From positions 1 to 64,000 of the forward strand of contig NZ_KB910927.1 in NCBI RefSeq assembly GCF_000383235.1: a stretch of DNA of 64,000 bases, written 5' to 3'. The DNA is from Bacillus sp. 123MFChir2. GTDB taxonomy: Bacteria > Bacillota > Bacilli > Bacillales > Bacillaceae_G. The notes under the pieces were generated by a model. It was not told where the DNA came from, ran no database searches, and worked only from the letters and a program-made list of their open reading frames with translations. Positions 37,398 to 46,666 of this stretch are shown here, piece after piece. The position numbers and the translations under genes were made by a program. The number at the start of each line of letters is the position of its first letter. Positions within the stretch are counted from its first letter, which is position 1.

Positions 37398-40003
37398 TAT
37401 TGAACTTTGACAATTAACTCGTTATTTGATGCCTCAATCAATACATGACTATGATCTGTAATCGTGCCTGCAATGAGCGCACGCGCTAACTTCGTTTCAA
37501 TTTGACGCTGTACGTAGCGTTTTAACGGACGTGCACCGTACATTGGATCAAACCCAGACTCTACAACAAACTCTTTTGCAGCATCTGTAAGTTCCACTGT
37601 AATATGACGATCTGCTAAACGATGTTGCAACTCTTTCACAATTTTATCAACAATACCTTTTATCTCATTTGTTGTAAGTGGTTTAAAGAGAATAATTTCG
37701 TCCACTCGATTTAAAAACTCTGGGCGGAAGTGACCGCGAAGTTGTCCCATTACAAGGTTTCTTGCTTCTTCTTGAATAGAACCATCTTCTCCTAATCCTT
37801 CTAATAAATATTGTGATCCGATATTGGACGTCATAATGATCACTGTATTTTTAAAATCAACTGTACGTCCTTGTGAATCTGTAATACGACCATCATCTAA
37901 CATTTGCAGTAAAATATTAAACACTTCCGGATGCGCTTTTTCAATTTCATCTAATAAAATGACAGAATACGGTTTACGGCGCACAGCTTCTGTTAATTGT
38001 CCGCCTTCTTCATATCCGACATACCCAGGAGGTGCTCCGATTAAACGAGATACGGCATGCTTTTCCATGTACTCAGACATATCAATTCGAATGATTTGTT
38101 CTTCGCTATCAAATAATGACTGTGCCAATGTTTTCGCAAGTTCCGTTTTCCCAACACCTGTTGGTCCTAAGAAAATAAACGAACCAATCGGACGATTCGG
38201 ATCTTTAATTCCCGCACGAGCACGTAATACTGCATCCGACACAAGGCCGACCGCTTCTTCTTGTCCGATGACACGCTCAGATAAAATTTGCTCTAAACGA
38301 AGCAGCTTCTCACGTTCTCCTTCTACGAGCTTTGCAATCGGAATACCAGTCCAGCGCGATACAATATTCGCAATTTCTTCTTCACTTACTTCTTCACGAA
38401 GAAGACGGTTATCTTGCTGTTTATTCGCACTTGCTTCTTCTGCTTCTTTCAATTCTTTTTCTACAGCTGGAATTTTGCCGTGACGAAGCTCTGCTGCTTT
38501 ATTTAAATCGTAATTTCCTTCCGCTTCTTCTAGCTCTCTTCGCAAACGCTCTAAACTTTCACGTAAATCGCGCACTTTATGAATTTCTTCTTTCTCTTTT
38601 TGCCACTGCGCCCGCATTCCACTCGCTTTTTCTTTTAAATCCGACAACTCACGCTGCAATGTTTGCAGGCGTTCCCTACTTGCCTGGTCTGTTTCTTTAC
38701 TTAGCGCGGCCTCTTCAATTTCTAGCTGCATAATACGACGTGTTATTTCGTCTAGCTCTGTTGGCAGCGAATCAATTTCTGTCCGAATCGTTGCACATGC
38801 TTCATCAACTAGATCGATTGCTTTATCCGGTAAGAAACGATCAGAAATATAGCGATCTGATAACGTTGCAGCTGCAACAAGAGCACGATCATGTATATTC
38901 ACACTATGGTAAATTTCAAATCGTTCTTTTAAACCGCGCAAAATAGAAATCGTATCCTCAACTGTCGGCTCTTCCGCTAATACTTGTTGGAAACGACGCT
39001 CTAATGCCGGATCTTTTTCAATATATTTGCGATATTCATTAAGTGTTGTCGCCCCGATGCAATGCAGCTCTCCGCGTGCTAACATTGGTTTTAACATATT
39101 TCCGGCATCCATTGCCCCCTCTGTTTTACCTGCACCAACAATTGTATGCAGCTCGTCGATAAATAATAAAATCTTTCCTTCACTTTTTTTAATTTCATTT
39201 AAGACCGCTTGCAGACGTTCTTCAAATTCACCGCGGAATTTCGCTCCTGCAACAAGCGCGCTCATATCGAGCGCAAAAATCGTTTTATCTTTTAACCCTT
39301 CTGGTACATCTTTACGAACAATACGCTGTGCTAATCCCTCAACGATCGCCGTTTTCCCAACACCGGGTTCACCAATTAATACAGGATTATTTTTTGTTTT
39401 ACGCGATAAAATGCGAATTACGCGTCTAATTTCACTATCACGTCCAATGACTGGATCGATTTTTCCTTGTCTCACTTCCGCTACTAAATCACGACCATAT
39501 TTCTCTAAAGCTTCGTATGTTACTTCTGGATTTTGACTCGTCACTCTTTGATTCCCCCGAACTTCTGTTAATGCTTGTAATAACGCTTCTTTCGTAATAC
39601 GAAGCGACGTAAATAATTCACGTATATCATTTGTTTTCTTTTCATCACATAATGCAAGAAGAATATGTTCCACTGAAATGTAGTCATCTTGCAAATACTT
39701 CGCTTCTTCTTCAGCTCTTACAAGCAGCCCTTGAAGTGCACTTGTAATATAAACTTTCCCTACTTCTGCGCCTCCTCCTGTAACTGCTGGCTTTCGCTTC
39801 AGCAATCGTTCTACCGCTTGCACGAACTGATCTATATTTACATTCATCTTTTGAAAAATACGAATTGCTAATCCATCTTGTTGCTGAAGAAGCGCGGCTA
39901 AAAGATGTACAATATCAATATCTTGATGATGATGCTTAGTAGCAATTGATTGTGCACCCATAATCGCTTCTTGTGTTTTTGTCGTCATTCGATTTAAGTC
40001 CAT
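37397..40003 (-). CDS. clpB: ATP-dependent chaperone ClpB
   Basis: An 868-residue Hsp104-type disaggregase. Order: Clp N-domain, AAA-1 with Walker A GEPGVGKT, a long coiled middle domain (about residues 410-530, rich in Glu, Arg and Leu), and AAA-2 with Walker [12 protein letters not shown]. It rescues aggregated proteins with DnaK. B. subtilis lacks clpB, so this is an insertion into the yjzD-yjzC order relative to it. A GTG 3 bp upstream is an alternative start; GAGGAG serves both. A CtsR operator precedes it, fitting heat-shock control. Confidence 0.97.
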   Translation of the reverse strand: MDLNRMTTKTQEAIMGAQSIATKHHHQDIDIVHLLAALLQQQDGLAIRIFQKMNVNIDQFVQAVERLLKRKPAVTGGGAEVGKVYITSALQGLLVRAEEEAKYLQDDYISVEHILLALCDEKKTNDIRELFTSLRITKEALLQALTEVRGNQRVTSQNPEVTYEALEKYGRDLVAEVRQGKIDPVIGRDSEIRRVIRILSRKTKNNPVLIGEPGVGKTAIVEGLAQRIVRKDVPEGLKDKTIFALDMSALVAGAKFRGEFEERLQAVLNEIKKSEGKILLFIDELHTIVGAGKTEGAMDAGNMLKPMLARGELHCIGATTLNEYRKYIEKDPALERRFQQVLAEEPTVEDTISILRGLKERFEIYHSVNIHDRALVAAATLSDRYISDRFLPDKAIDLVDEACATIRTEIDSLPTELDEITRRIMQLEIEEAALSKETDQASRERLQTLQRELSDLKEKASGMRAQWQKEKEEIHKVRDLRESLERLRRELEEAEGNYDLNKAAELRHGKIPAVEKELKEAEEASANKQQDNRLLREEVSEEEIANIVSRWTGIPIAKLVEGEREKLLRLEQILSERVIGQEEAVGLVSDAVLRARAGIKDPNRPIGSFIFLGPTGVGKTELAKTLAQSLFDSEEQIIRIDMSEYMEKHAVSRLIGAPPGYVGYEEGGQLTEAVRRKPYSVILLDEIEKAHPEVFNILLQMLDDGRITDSQGRTVDFKNTVIIMTSNIGSQYLLEGLGEDGSIQEEARNLVMGQLRGHFRPEFLNRVDEIILFKPLTTNEIKGIVDKIVKELQHRLADRHITVELTDAAKEFVVESGFDPMYGARPLKRYVQRQIETKLARALIAGTITDHSHVLIEASNNELIVKVQ

Positions 40004-40024
40004 CACGCCACAACTCCTCTATAG

Positions 40025-40042
40025 TTTGACTTTTTTTGACCT
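40025..40042 (-). promoter_or_regulatory. CtsR operator of clpB
   Basis: In the minus sense AGGTCAAA-AAA-AGTCAAA matches the CtsR tandem heptad RGTCAAANANRGTCAAA with full half-sites, 22 bp before the clpB start. Confidence 0.82.
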
Positions 40043-40089
40043 TTGATTTGATTATACGACAAAGCACCTATTTTATTCAACAATGAAGA

Positions 40090-40428
40090 CCTTTTAGAAA
40101 TTTAGAAAAGGGTATGATTCTAGTGAAGATGTGTCTCTCTATTACTTATAAAATGAAACTTCCACCAGTGACGATTTTCTCACTGGTGGTTAGTTGAACC
40201 AATCGGGCTTTTACTGGCAGTTATCTTTCCTGTGTGTTCCTTATCTTTACTGCTAGTTAATGCGGGATAAATTCATTTTTTGACATATAGAATGCTGTCA
40301 TACAAACAGAGCAGGAAAAGGCCCTGACCGCTCCTATGCATCACCAGTCTCTCCCTGGCCATTTTAAAAAATGCTTTTCTGCCTTTTTTTCATAAAGCAA
40401 ATGAGTAGTTACTTTTTTCAATTTATTC
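40090..40428 (+). repeat. Composite repeat: family B copy B2 joined to family A copy A7
   Basis: B2 (40147-40268) has the stem CCACCAGTGA/TCACTGGTGG, the linker TTAGTTGAACCAATCGGGCT and a second hairpin ACTGGCAGT/ACTGCTAGT. A7 (40266-40428) follows without gap, with the core GGAAAAGGCCCTGACCGCTCCTATGCAT, then the tail AAATGCTTTTCT and TCATAAAG. The upstream flank (from about 40090) and the tail are also shared with 43535-43795, so the two composites descend from one element. Confidence 0.82.
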
Positions 40429-40433
40429 ATCAT

Positions 40434-40472
40434 AAGAAATCCCGCAGCTTATAACTGCGGGATTTCTTATGG
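40434..40472 (-). terminator. Terminator of yjzC
   Basis: AAGAAATCCCGCAG paired with CTGCGGGATTTCTT around CTTATA, overlapping the yjzC stop. Confidence 0.88.
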
Positions 40473-40646
40473 TCTTCTTTTATATGTCCATTGTCTATTT
40501 TGATTTGTAACTTCTGGAAATTTATCTCCAGCAGAAAGCTTTACCATTTTTGGATCCTTAACCATACTTCCTGTTTCACCAATTTCAACATAAATACCAT
40601 CATTAGGTGCTTTTTGACCAGCTCGGAATCGATGACTTTGTCCCAT
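40467..40646 (-). CDS. yjzC: YjzC family protein
   Basis: A 59-residue protein, MGQSHRFRAGQKAPNDGIYV then EIGETGSMVKDPKMVKLSAG and a basic tail, matching the YjzC family by sequence. Start chosen at the second ATG (40646) because AAGGAG lies 7 bases before it and only 1 base before the ATG at 40652. Small, soluble, unknown function. The 390 bp upstream to the HAD gene contain one minus-strand hairpin (40786-40812) and no gene I can support. Confidence 0.88.
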   Translation of the reverse strand: MGQSHRFRAGQKAPNDGIYVEIGETGSMVKDPKMVKLSAGDKFPEVTNQNRQWTYKRRP

Positions 40647-41040
40647 GTCCATTCTCCTTCCATTCCATCATTACATCTTTAGTATGTCCCATTTTAGAAA
40701 ACCTTTTCTGTTATGTTTAGGAAACCAAGCTCATATAATGAAATTACACATTTTAGCAGGAGATACATCAGTATATGTAGAAACAAAAAAAACTGGCCGT
40801 AAAGACCAGTATCAAAGGAGAGTCAAACAACTTATACGAGAAGATTACATTTTCATTATAAACACGATAATCCCAACATTGTAACCCCTTTCACAAATTA
40901 TACAAAAGGAAAGGAACATTATTCGAACTTTCAGAAAAAAACTTGACTTTTCTCGTTTCCATTGACAAATAGTAGACAACACAATCATGCAGGAATTAAG
41001 ATGAATATACACAAAACTTTTTATAAAAGGTGTGAGACGC

Positions 41041-41850
41041 ATGAAAAAACAACATTTAATTGCATTAGATTTAGATGGTACTTTACTTACAGATCAAAAA
41101 ATAATTTCAGCTCGTACAAAGCAGACCATTGCAAAAGCAAAAGAACAAGGCCATATTGTTGTAATATCCACGGGCCGTCCATTTCGTGCGAGTCATGCAT
41201 ATTATAAAGAACTTGGCTTAAATACACCGATTGTAAATTTCAACGGCGCATACGTCCATCATCCACTTGATACGAAATGGGGAATGCACCACTCTCCACT
41301 TGAACTTACTACTGCACAAGAAATCGTTCGTACATGTATGGAATTTGGAGTAGAAAATATTTACGCAGAAGTAATTGATGATGTATATATGAAACAACTT
41401 GATGAAGACAAAAAACATATTTTCGAGTTCGGCTCTCCGAACATCTTCACAGGTGATTTACTCAATATTTTACAAGATCATCCAACTTGCTTATTAATTG
41501 ATGCACATGAGTCAAAATCAAATTTTATTCGTCAACATTTAACAGATATGCATGCAGAAGTAATTGATCACCGGAAATGGGGAGCTCCTTGGCCAATTAT
41601 TGAAATTGTGAAAAGCGGGTTAAATAAAGCAATAGGCCTCCAAAAAGTTTCAAATTACTACAATATCCCAAAAGAACGTATCATCGCGTTTGGTGATGAA
41701 GATAACGATTTTGAAATGATTGAATTTGCCGGGCACGGAATCGCTATGGGGAACGCCATTCCAGAATTAAAATCATTAGCAAATCACATAACATTATCAA
41801 ACGAAGAAGACGGCATTGCCCTTTATTTAGAGGAAGCACTTGGATTGTAA
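41041..41850 (+). CDS. yitU: Cof-type HAD-IIB family phosphatase (YitU-like)
   Basis: A 269-residue HAD hydrolase with all four motifs: DLDGTLL (Asp nucleophile and acid/base), ISTGRP, a lysine in VKSGLNKA, and AFGDEDNDFEMI, with a C2-type cap. Members dephosphorylate sugar phosphates, FMN precursors or PLP; B. subtilis YitU is implicated in the riboflavin-pathway phosphatase step. Start at ATG 41041 after AAAAGG; a GTG 9 bp upstream is less likely. The assignment to YitU rests on size and proximity to yitT. Confidence 0.85.
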   Translation: MKKQHLIALDLDGTLLTDQKIISARTKQTIAKAKEQGHIVVISTGRPFRASHAYYKELGLNTPIVNFNGAYVHHPLDTKWGMHHSPLELTTAQEIVRTCMEFGVENIYAEVIDDVYMKQLDEDKKHIFEFGSPNIFTGDLLNILQDHPTCLLIDAHESKSNFIRQHLTDMHAEVIDHRKWGAPWPIIEIVKSGLNKAIGLQKVSNYYNIPKERIIAFGDEDNDFEMIEFAGHGIAMGNAIPELKSLANHITLSNEEDGIALYLEEALGL

Positions 41851-41948
41851 GGTGAAAATTCCCTACTTATAGTCTGACGTCAAGCGCACATACTATAGGA
41901 GACACAGCAAATGTGTCTATGCTTTTCTGCTAAAAGGGGGCATTACGA

Positions 41949-42089
41949 ATGGGTAAAAAGAACAAATCAAAACGTTTCGTGCAACAAGGAGCAGACTCTG
42001 TTATGCAACACGACGCAAGATTCCCATACCGTGGTACATTAGCTGAAGCAGAAAAAGAACGAAATAACTCTTCTCTCGGAGGGTTCTAA
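41949..42089 (+). CDS. Small basic protein, 46 residues, unknown
   Basis: ATG 41949 follows AAAGGGGGCATTACGA. The peptide begins MGKKNKSKRFVQQGADSVMQ and ends ERNNSSLGGF. It is basic at the N-terminus, soluble and without cysteines, of the size and style of minor spore proteins, but no family is recognised. Its TAA overlaps the ATG of the next gene by one base and its last codons (CTCGGAGGGTTC) provide that gene's ribosome site, so it is clearly translated. Confidence 0.78.
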   Translation: MGKKNKSKRFVQQGADSVMQHDARFPYRGTLAEAEKERNNSSLGGF

Positions 42090-42286
42090 TGGGTAACTTA
42101 CTATTTCAACAAGCACGAGATGCCGTCTCTCAAGCTGTATCTTGTTCCAACGACAGCGAACAGCAAGCACTTGTTAATCAAGCAAAAAATGCATTGCTGT
42201 CCGCTTATACGAATTCTTCTACTGCCGAAAAAGTACAATTACGCGAAATGCAAGAAGAGCTTCAAAGCATTTCAACAACTGAGTAA
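42089..42286 (+). CDS. DUF3813-type small protein
   Basis: A 65-residue soluble, mainly helical protein (QQARDAVSQAVSCSNDSEQQ, QAKNALLSAYTNSS, LREMQEELQS) that I associate with DUF3813, a small family of spore-forming bacilli. Its ATG overlaps the previous stop codon and uses GGAGGG inside the previous gene, implying translational coupling. Function unknown. Confidence 0.8.
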   Translation: MGNLLFQQARDAVSQAVSCSNDSEQQALVNQAKNALLSAYTNSSTAEKVQLREMQEELQSISTTE

Positions 42287-42307
42287 CTACAACTAGAGGA
42301 ACAAACA

Positions 42308-42338
42308 AAAAGAGGACCAAATACGGTCCTCTTTTATT
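42308..42338. terminator. Bidirectional terminator between the DUF3813 gene and yitT
   Basis: AAAAGAGGACC-AAATAC-GGTCCTCTTTT. Confidence 0.92.
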
Positions 42339-43194
42339 AATCTTTACGGAACAACCCAAACACCCCAACTGTTTCAAGAACATTTGTGAATGCACCTGGA
42401 TCTACTTTTTTCACAATTCTTTCTAATTCATATAATTCGTAACGAGTAATAACGATCATTAACATCTCTTTATTTTCATTCGTAAACGCACCTGTTGCTG
42501 GAACTGAGGTAATCCCTCGAACTAATCGTTCATGAATTGCTTTTCGCACCTCTGCTCCATTTTTCGTTACAATGAATGCCGTAATTTTCACATGACGTGT
42601 ATGTATGGCATCAATAATGCGTGAAGATACATATAATGTCACTAACGTATAAAGCGCTTTTTCCCAACCATATAAATAACCGGCTGCGACAATAATAATC
42701 GCATTAAATAAGAAGAAATACGTTCCGACCGGCTTATCTTTCATTCTAGATAAAATCATCGCAATGATATCTAAACCGCCTGTTGAAGCTCCCCATTTTA
42801 ACGCAAGTCCTACACCTACCGCAGAAATTAGCCCTCCAAAAATAGCATTTAAAATAATATCATGAGATACGGCTTTGACTGGCACGATTTCTAAAAATAG
42901 CGTCATAAATGCGACACTTAAGAAACTAAAGAACGTAAATGATTTCCCTACTTTTTTCCAAGCTAAAATAACAACCGGGATATTAAACAAACTAAAAAGT
43001 ACTCCTGTAGAAATATGAATTGACAGAAAATCCCCTAACACTTGGGAAAGCAATTGTGATAATCCAGCAAAACCGCTGGCGTATACTTTCGCCGGCGTTA
43101 AAAACAAGTTCATTCCAATTGCATTTAACAAACCGGCAATGATAACAACGACTAATTTTTTAGCGAGTTCGGCATAATTCAGTTTTAAGTCCAT
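42337..43194 (-). CDS. yitT: YitT family membrane protein
   Basis: A 285-residue protein with about six membrane helices in the first 200 residues (the family's GASTGGLDIIAMILS motif is present) and a C-terminal DUF2179 domain (TKNGAEVRKAIHERLVRGITSVPATGAFT). Its role is unclear, perhaps transport. It is near the HAD gene as in the B. subtilis yit region. Several YitT paralogues are normal in Bacillus. Confidence 0.88.
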   Translation of the reverse strand: MDLKLNYAELAKKLVVVIIAGLLNAIGMNLFLTPAKVYASGFAGLSQLLSQVLGDFLSIHISTGVLFSLFNIPVVILAWKKVGKSFTFFSFLSVAFMTLFLEIVPVKAVSHDIILNAIFGGLISAVGVGLALKWGASTGGLDIIAMILSRMKDKPVGTYFFLFNAIIIVAAGYLYGWEKALYTLVTLYVSSRIIDAIHTRHVKITAFIVTKNGAEVRKAIHERLVRGITSVPATGAFTNENKEMLMIVITRYELYELERIVKKVDPGAFTNVLETVGVFGLFRKD

Positions 43195-43299
43195 ATCTCC
43201 CAGTCCACCTTTATATAAATTCCATCGTATACATTATACATAGTCTTAACGAAAACGGAAATGATAAACGTACAACTGTTATGAAGGGAGTTGAATCAT

Positions 43300-43431
43300 A
43301 TGCCTCATACAAGTGACAATGACAAAAAAGCGCGTGATAATAACGCAAAACGCACACAAAAAAATGAAGAACAACAAAAAAATATAACGCAAGGAAAACG
43401 CGCTTATTCCAAAAAGACGGATCATCTATAA
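43300..43431 (+). CDS. Small basic protein, DUF3941-like
   Basis: A 43-residue peptide, MPHTSDNDKKARDNNAKRTQ then KNEEQQKNITQGKRAYSKKT and DHL, with GAAGGGAG upstream of ATG. It is highly charged and without hydrophobic core, resembling the DUF3941 family of bacilli; I am moderately sure. It is divergent from yitT and closed by a strong terminator. Confidence 0.75.
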   Translation: MPHTSDNDKKARDNNAKRTQKNEEQQKNITQGKRAYSKKTDHL

Positions 43432-43476
43432 ATAGCTAAACTCGGATCCTCTATTTCATACAAACAGGTCCTCCTC

Positions 43477-43510
43477 GTACATCGACATTTCCGTTGATGT
43501 ACTTTTTTAT
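43477..43510 (+). terminator. Terminator of the DUF3941-like gene
   Basis: GTACATCGAC-ATTTCC-GTTGATGTAC followed by TTTTTTATT. Confidence 0.9.
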
Positions 43511-43534
43511 TTCGTAACTACTCAGCCATACATT

Positions 43535-43795
43535 TCATTTAGAAGTTTGGTAAGGAGTATAATTCCAGCGAAAATACACTTACCTATAATTGCTGCCCTG
43601 AAAATAAAGTGAAACTTTAATCAGTGGAGTAAAAATGGACCTACACCTCGCTGCCTTTCTTTGTTTTCAAACTTTGCGCGTGGCAGGAAAAGGTCCTGAC
43701 CGCTTCTATAAATAGCCAGTCCCTCAGCGCCACTCAAAAAAATGCTTTTCTATCGGTTTTTCATAAAGTGACTGAGTAGTTACTTTATTTCTACA
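43535..43795 (+). repeat. Composite repeat: truncated family B (B3) joined to family A copy A8
   Basis: It begins with TAGAAGTTTGGTAAGGAGTA, similar to the flank at 40090. It has the B start ATAAAGTGAAACTTTAATCAGTGG, then jumps into A at CTTTGCGCGTGGCAGGAAAAGG with a core GTCCTGACCGCTTCTATAAATAGCCAG. The tail AAAATGCTTTTCT and TGAGTAGTTACTTT is shared with the composite at 40090-40428. It fills the gap before prsA. Confidence 0.8.
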
Positions 43796-43872
43796 AAAGT
43801 CATCTCGAATTCACATCATGTTCACTTCCTTTTTCTACAATAGTAATAACAATTTTCGGATGAGGTGTTTAC

Positions 43873-44724
43873 ATGAAACGAAGACAATTATTTATTGCAG
43901 CAGCGACGCTCGGTACATTAATGTTAGCTGCTTGCGATCCAAAAGATAGTTCCGATCCCATCGCAACTTCTACTACTAGCACGATATCAAAAGGCGAATT
44001 TGATAAGGCGTTAAAAGAACGCTTCGGAAAAGATATGCTTTATGAAATGATGGCACAAGATATTATGACTAAAAAATATAAAGTGTCTGATGATGAAGTG
44101 GATAAAGAATTTAACAAGGCGAAAGAACAAACAGGCGATAATTTTAAAATGTTCCTTGAAACTAACCGCATAAAGAACGAAGACGATTTAAAAAAACAGA
44201 TTCGTTCTAGCTTAGCCATCGATAAAGCAATCAAACAAACAATCACTGAAAAAGACATAAAAGCTCGATATAAACCAGAAATTAAAGCTAGCCAAATTTT
44301 AGTAAACGACGAACAAACGGCAAACGATATAAAAAAACAACTGAATAGCGGTGCATCATTTGAAGAATTAGCAAAAAAATATTCTGAAGATATAGCTTCA
44401 AAAGAAAATGGTGGAGATTTAGGATACTTTGGCCCTGGGAAAATGGTACCTGAATTCGAAGATGCTGCCTATAAATTAAACGTCGGTGAAGTAAGCAAAC
44501 CTGTCAAATCAACAAAAGGCTACCATATTATTAAATTAACAGACAAAAAAGAATTAAAGCCATACGACGAAGTAAAAGATTCTATTCGCAAAACCCTTGA
44601 AGCTGAGCGTATCCAAGATAACACATGGCGCCAAAAAGTATTAATCGCCGAATTAAAGAAAGAAAATATTAAAGTAAAAGATGACGACTTAAAAGATACT
44701 TTTACACGTTTAGGGCAATCATAA
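43873..44724 (+). CDS. prsA: Foldase lipoprotein PrsA (peptidyl-prolyl isomerase)
   Basis: A 283-residue lipoprotein with signal MKRRQLFIAAATLGTLMLAAC (lipobox LAAC, Cys21) and a central parvulin rotamase domain (KASQILVNDEQTA through TKGYHIIKLTDKK, about residues 135-227). PrsA assists folding of secreted proteins at the membrane-wall interface. Cereus-group genomes carry several PrsA paralogues; which one this is cannot be decided. GATGAGGTG upstream of ATG. Confidence 0.95.
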   Translation: MKRRQLFIAAATLGTLMLAACDPKDSSDPIATSTTSTISKGEFDKALKERFGKDMLYEMMAQDIMTKKYKVSDDEVDKEFNKAKEQTGDNFKMFLETNRIKNEDDLKKQIRSSLAIDKAIKQTITEKDIKARYKPEIKASQILVNDEQTANDIKKQLNSGASFEELAKKYSEDIASKENGGDLGYFGPGKMVPEFEDAAYKLNVGEVSKPVKSTKGYHIIKLTDKKELKPYDEVKDSIRKTLEAERIQDNTWRQKVLIAELKKENIKVKDDDLKDTFTRLGQS

Positions 44725-44767
44725 AAAACAGCCGAACAAATTACATTTGTTCGGCTGTTTTTTATTA
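44724..44767. terminator. Bidirectional terminator between prsA and cvfB
   Basis: AAACAGCCGAACAAA-TTAC-ATTTGTTCGGCTGTTT, overlapping both stop regions. Confidence 0.94.
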
Positions 44768-45619
44768 CTTTTTAAAATATGTCCAGCCTTCTTCTTGATA
44801 AACCTTTTCTTCTTTCATCAATTTACCAAGAGCACGTTTGAAGGCTGCTTTACTCATTTGAAAACGCTCCCCAATATCTTCTGGGTGACTCTTATCCCAA
44901 AACGGCATCGCACCGCCGCGACTTTCCATATATTCACAAATTACCGCTGCATCATCTTCCATTCCTTCTTCTTTACGGGGAAGAAGAGAAATATTAATTG
45001 TTCCATCTTCTTTCACATCAATAATACGACCTGTTACGCGCTCTCCAATACGCACTTGCTCTTTGCGCTCAGAATGGTGCAAGAAGGCACGAAAATGTTC
45101 ATCTGTAAATACAAATGATCCCACTTGCAACGAACGGTACACACGACCATTTACATTTTTATTGCGCATAGATGGCGTCGCTTCTACTACAATTTCTTGC
45201 ATATCCGCATCTCTTGCCGGAAGAGCAATTAAACGGCCACGATTTGTTAATTTTAATGTACAATATAACTCATCGTCTTCTTGCGGCCATACTGGTGTAT
45301 AAATCGGAAACTCATCAGCTGGAATTAATATATCTTTCGAAACACCGATATCAACAAACACTCCTAAACGAGGCTTCACTTCCACAACTTTTACCCAGTT
45401 CCAATCCTCTGTTGTAATAAGTGGCGTTTTCATCGTCGCTGCTAAACGTTCTTGATGATCGTGATATAAAAACACTTCAATTGTGTCGCCTTCTTCAATT
45501 TCTCCAGCAACTTCATTTTTATGTAAAAATACTTCATCTTCTTCGTAACCGACCATATATCCAATTTCTGTTTCGCGTAAAACCGTTACTTCTTCAATCG
45601 CTCCTGGTTGTAACTTCAT
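44765..45619 (-). CDS. cvfB: CvfB family S1-domain RNA-binding protein (YitL-like)
   Basis: A 284-residue protein built of tandem S1-like OB domains (for example VVEVKPRLGVFVDIGVSKDILIPADEFP and VTGRIIDVKEDGTINISL) and a C-terminal winged helix (DKSHPEDIGERFQMSKAAFKRALGKLMKE). It matches CvfB (conserved virulence factor B), an RNA-binding regulator; the B. subtilis counterpart is YitL. Monocistronic. Confidence 0.9.
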   Translation of the reverse strand: MKLQPGAIEEVTVLRETEIGYMVGYEEDEVFLHKNEVAGEIEEGDTIEVFLYHDHQERLAATMKTPLITTEDWNWVKVVEVKPRLGVFVDIGVSKDILIPADEFPIYTPVWPQEDDELYCTLKLTNRGRLIALPARDADMQEIVVEATPSMRNKNVNGRVYRSLQVGSFVFTDEHFRAFLHHSERKEQVRIGERVTGRIIDVKEDGTINISLLPRKEEGMEDDAAVICEYMESRGGAMPFWDKSHPEDIGERFQMSKAAFKRALGKLMKEEKVYQEEGWTYFKK

Positions 45620-45785
45620 AGTTTTAATTCCCTTCTCTATATACTTTATCTTATTCTAACAGGTGGAATCTTCATATAAAAACACCCACATCGAGAACAG
45701 CTTTATATTATTTTTTATCATTCCAAACAAAGTTTCATTATACACGTTTTTTCATTTATTTGTCCAACTGACCAAAATTCACTAT

Positions 45786-45937
45786 AATAAAATGAGACTT
45801 TAATCATTGAAGCTGTCTTCTTCAATGATTATTAGTCGAACCAATCGGGCCTTTATGGACTGTTTATCCCGCTTATCCCACGAATGTATTTTCCGCTATA
45901 CTTTAAGTGGAATATTATAGCCCGTTAAAGCGGGGTA
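45786..45937 (+). repeat. Repeat family B, copy B4
   Basis: AAATGAGACTT start, stem TAATCATTGAAG/CTTCAATGATTA, linker TTAGTCGAACCAATCGGGCC, a second long pairing region ending CCCGTTAAAGCGGGG. It lies 31 bp before yajQ, so the yajQ promoter must be inside it or upstream of it. Confidence 0.82.
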
Positions 45938-45967
45938 GAGGTGGAATTTAATTTGGAGGTGCTTATT

Positions 45968-46459
45968 ATGGCAAAAGATAGTTCTTTTGATATCGTTTCA
46001 AAAGTAGAGTTTCCAGAAGTAACAAACGCGATTAATATCGCTTTAAAAGAAATTCAAAATCGCTATGACTTTAAAGGAAGTAAAAGCGACATTAAATTAG
46101 AAAAAGAGGAAATCGTATTAACTTCTGACGACGAGTACAAATTAGATCAAGTAAAAGACGTTTTGATTTCAAAATTAATTAAGCGTGAAGTTCCGATCAA
46201 AAACTTAGATTACGGCAAAGTCGAAACCGCTTCTGGCGGTACGGTCCGTCAACGCGCAAAATTACAACAAGGCATTGATAAAGAAAATGCGAAAAAAATT
46301 AATAATATTATTAAAGAATTAAAATTAAAAGTAAAAACACAAGTACAAGATGATCAAGTTCGTGTAACAGGAAAAAGCCGAGATGATTTGCAAGCAGTTA
46401 TCGCAGCTGTACGCGGAGCTGATTTATCAATCGACGTACAATTTATCAACTACCGATAG
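45968..46459 (+). CDS. yajQ: YajQ family nucleotide-binding protein
   Basis: A 163-residue protein of the YajQ/DUF520 family: [20 protein letters not shown] at the N-terminus, NRYDFKGS, and a C-terminal [20 protein letters not shown]. Proteins of this family bind nucleotides, and a Xanthomonas member binds cyclic di-GMP. ATG 45968 follows TTTGGAGGTG; the frame is open from 45941 within repeat B4 but lacks a site. It is flanked by direct copies of repeat B (B4 and B5). Confidence 0.92.
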   Translation: MAKDSSFDIVSKVEFPEVTNAINIALKEIQNRYDFKGSKSDIKLEKEEIVLTSDDEYKLDQVKDVLISKLIKREVPIKNLDYGKVETASGGTVRQRAKLQQGIDKENAKKINNIIKELKLKVKTQVQDDQVRVTGKSRDDLQAVIAAVRGADLSIDVQFINYR

Positions 46460-46465
46460 TCATAC

Positions 46466-46620
46466 ATAAAGTGAAACTTTAATCAGTGGGGTTTTCTTCT
46501 CCCCCACTGATTATTTGTTGAACCAATCGGGCTTTTACGGGCAGTTTATCTCCCACCAACCTTCTTTGCTTTCGCTGAAGTTTGAGGCGGGAGTATTATT
46601 GCCCACGAATAGCGGGATAA
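46466..46620 (+). repeat. Repeat family B, copy B5
   Basis: ATAAAGTGAAACTT start 7 bp past the yajQ stop, stem TAATCAGTGGGG/CCCCACTGATTA, linker TTGTTGAACCAATCGGGCTT, second hairpin region GGGCAGTTTATCTCCC to GGGAGTATTATTGCCC, end AGCGGGATAAA. Confidence 0.85.
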
Positions 46621-46623
46621 AAA

Positions 46624-46665
46624 GAGCTGACCAAAATCCACTTTTTTGGTCAGCTTCTTTTATTT
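46624..46665. terminator. Bidirectional terminator after yajQ and the GH13-like gene
   Basis: AGCTGACCAAAA-loop-TTTTGGTCAGCT followed by TCTTTTATTTTT. Confidence 0.9.
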
Positions 46666-46666
46666 T

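Noticed and set aside
40786-40812. Minus-strand hairpin ACTGGTC-TTTAC-GGCCAGT plus T run
   Set aside because: Looks like a terminator, but no convincing minus-strand gene precedes it.
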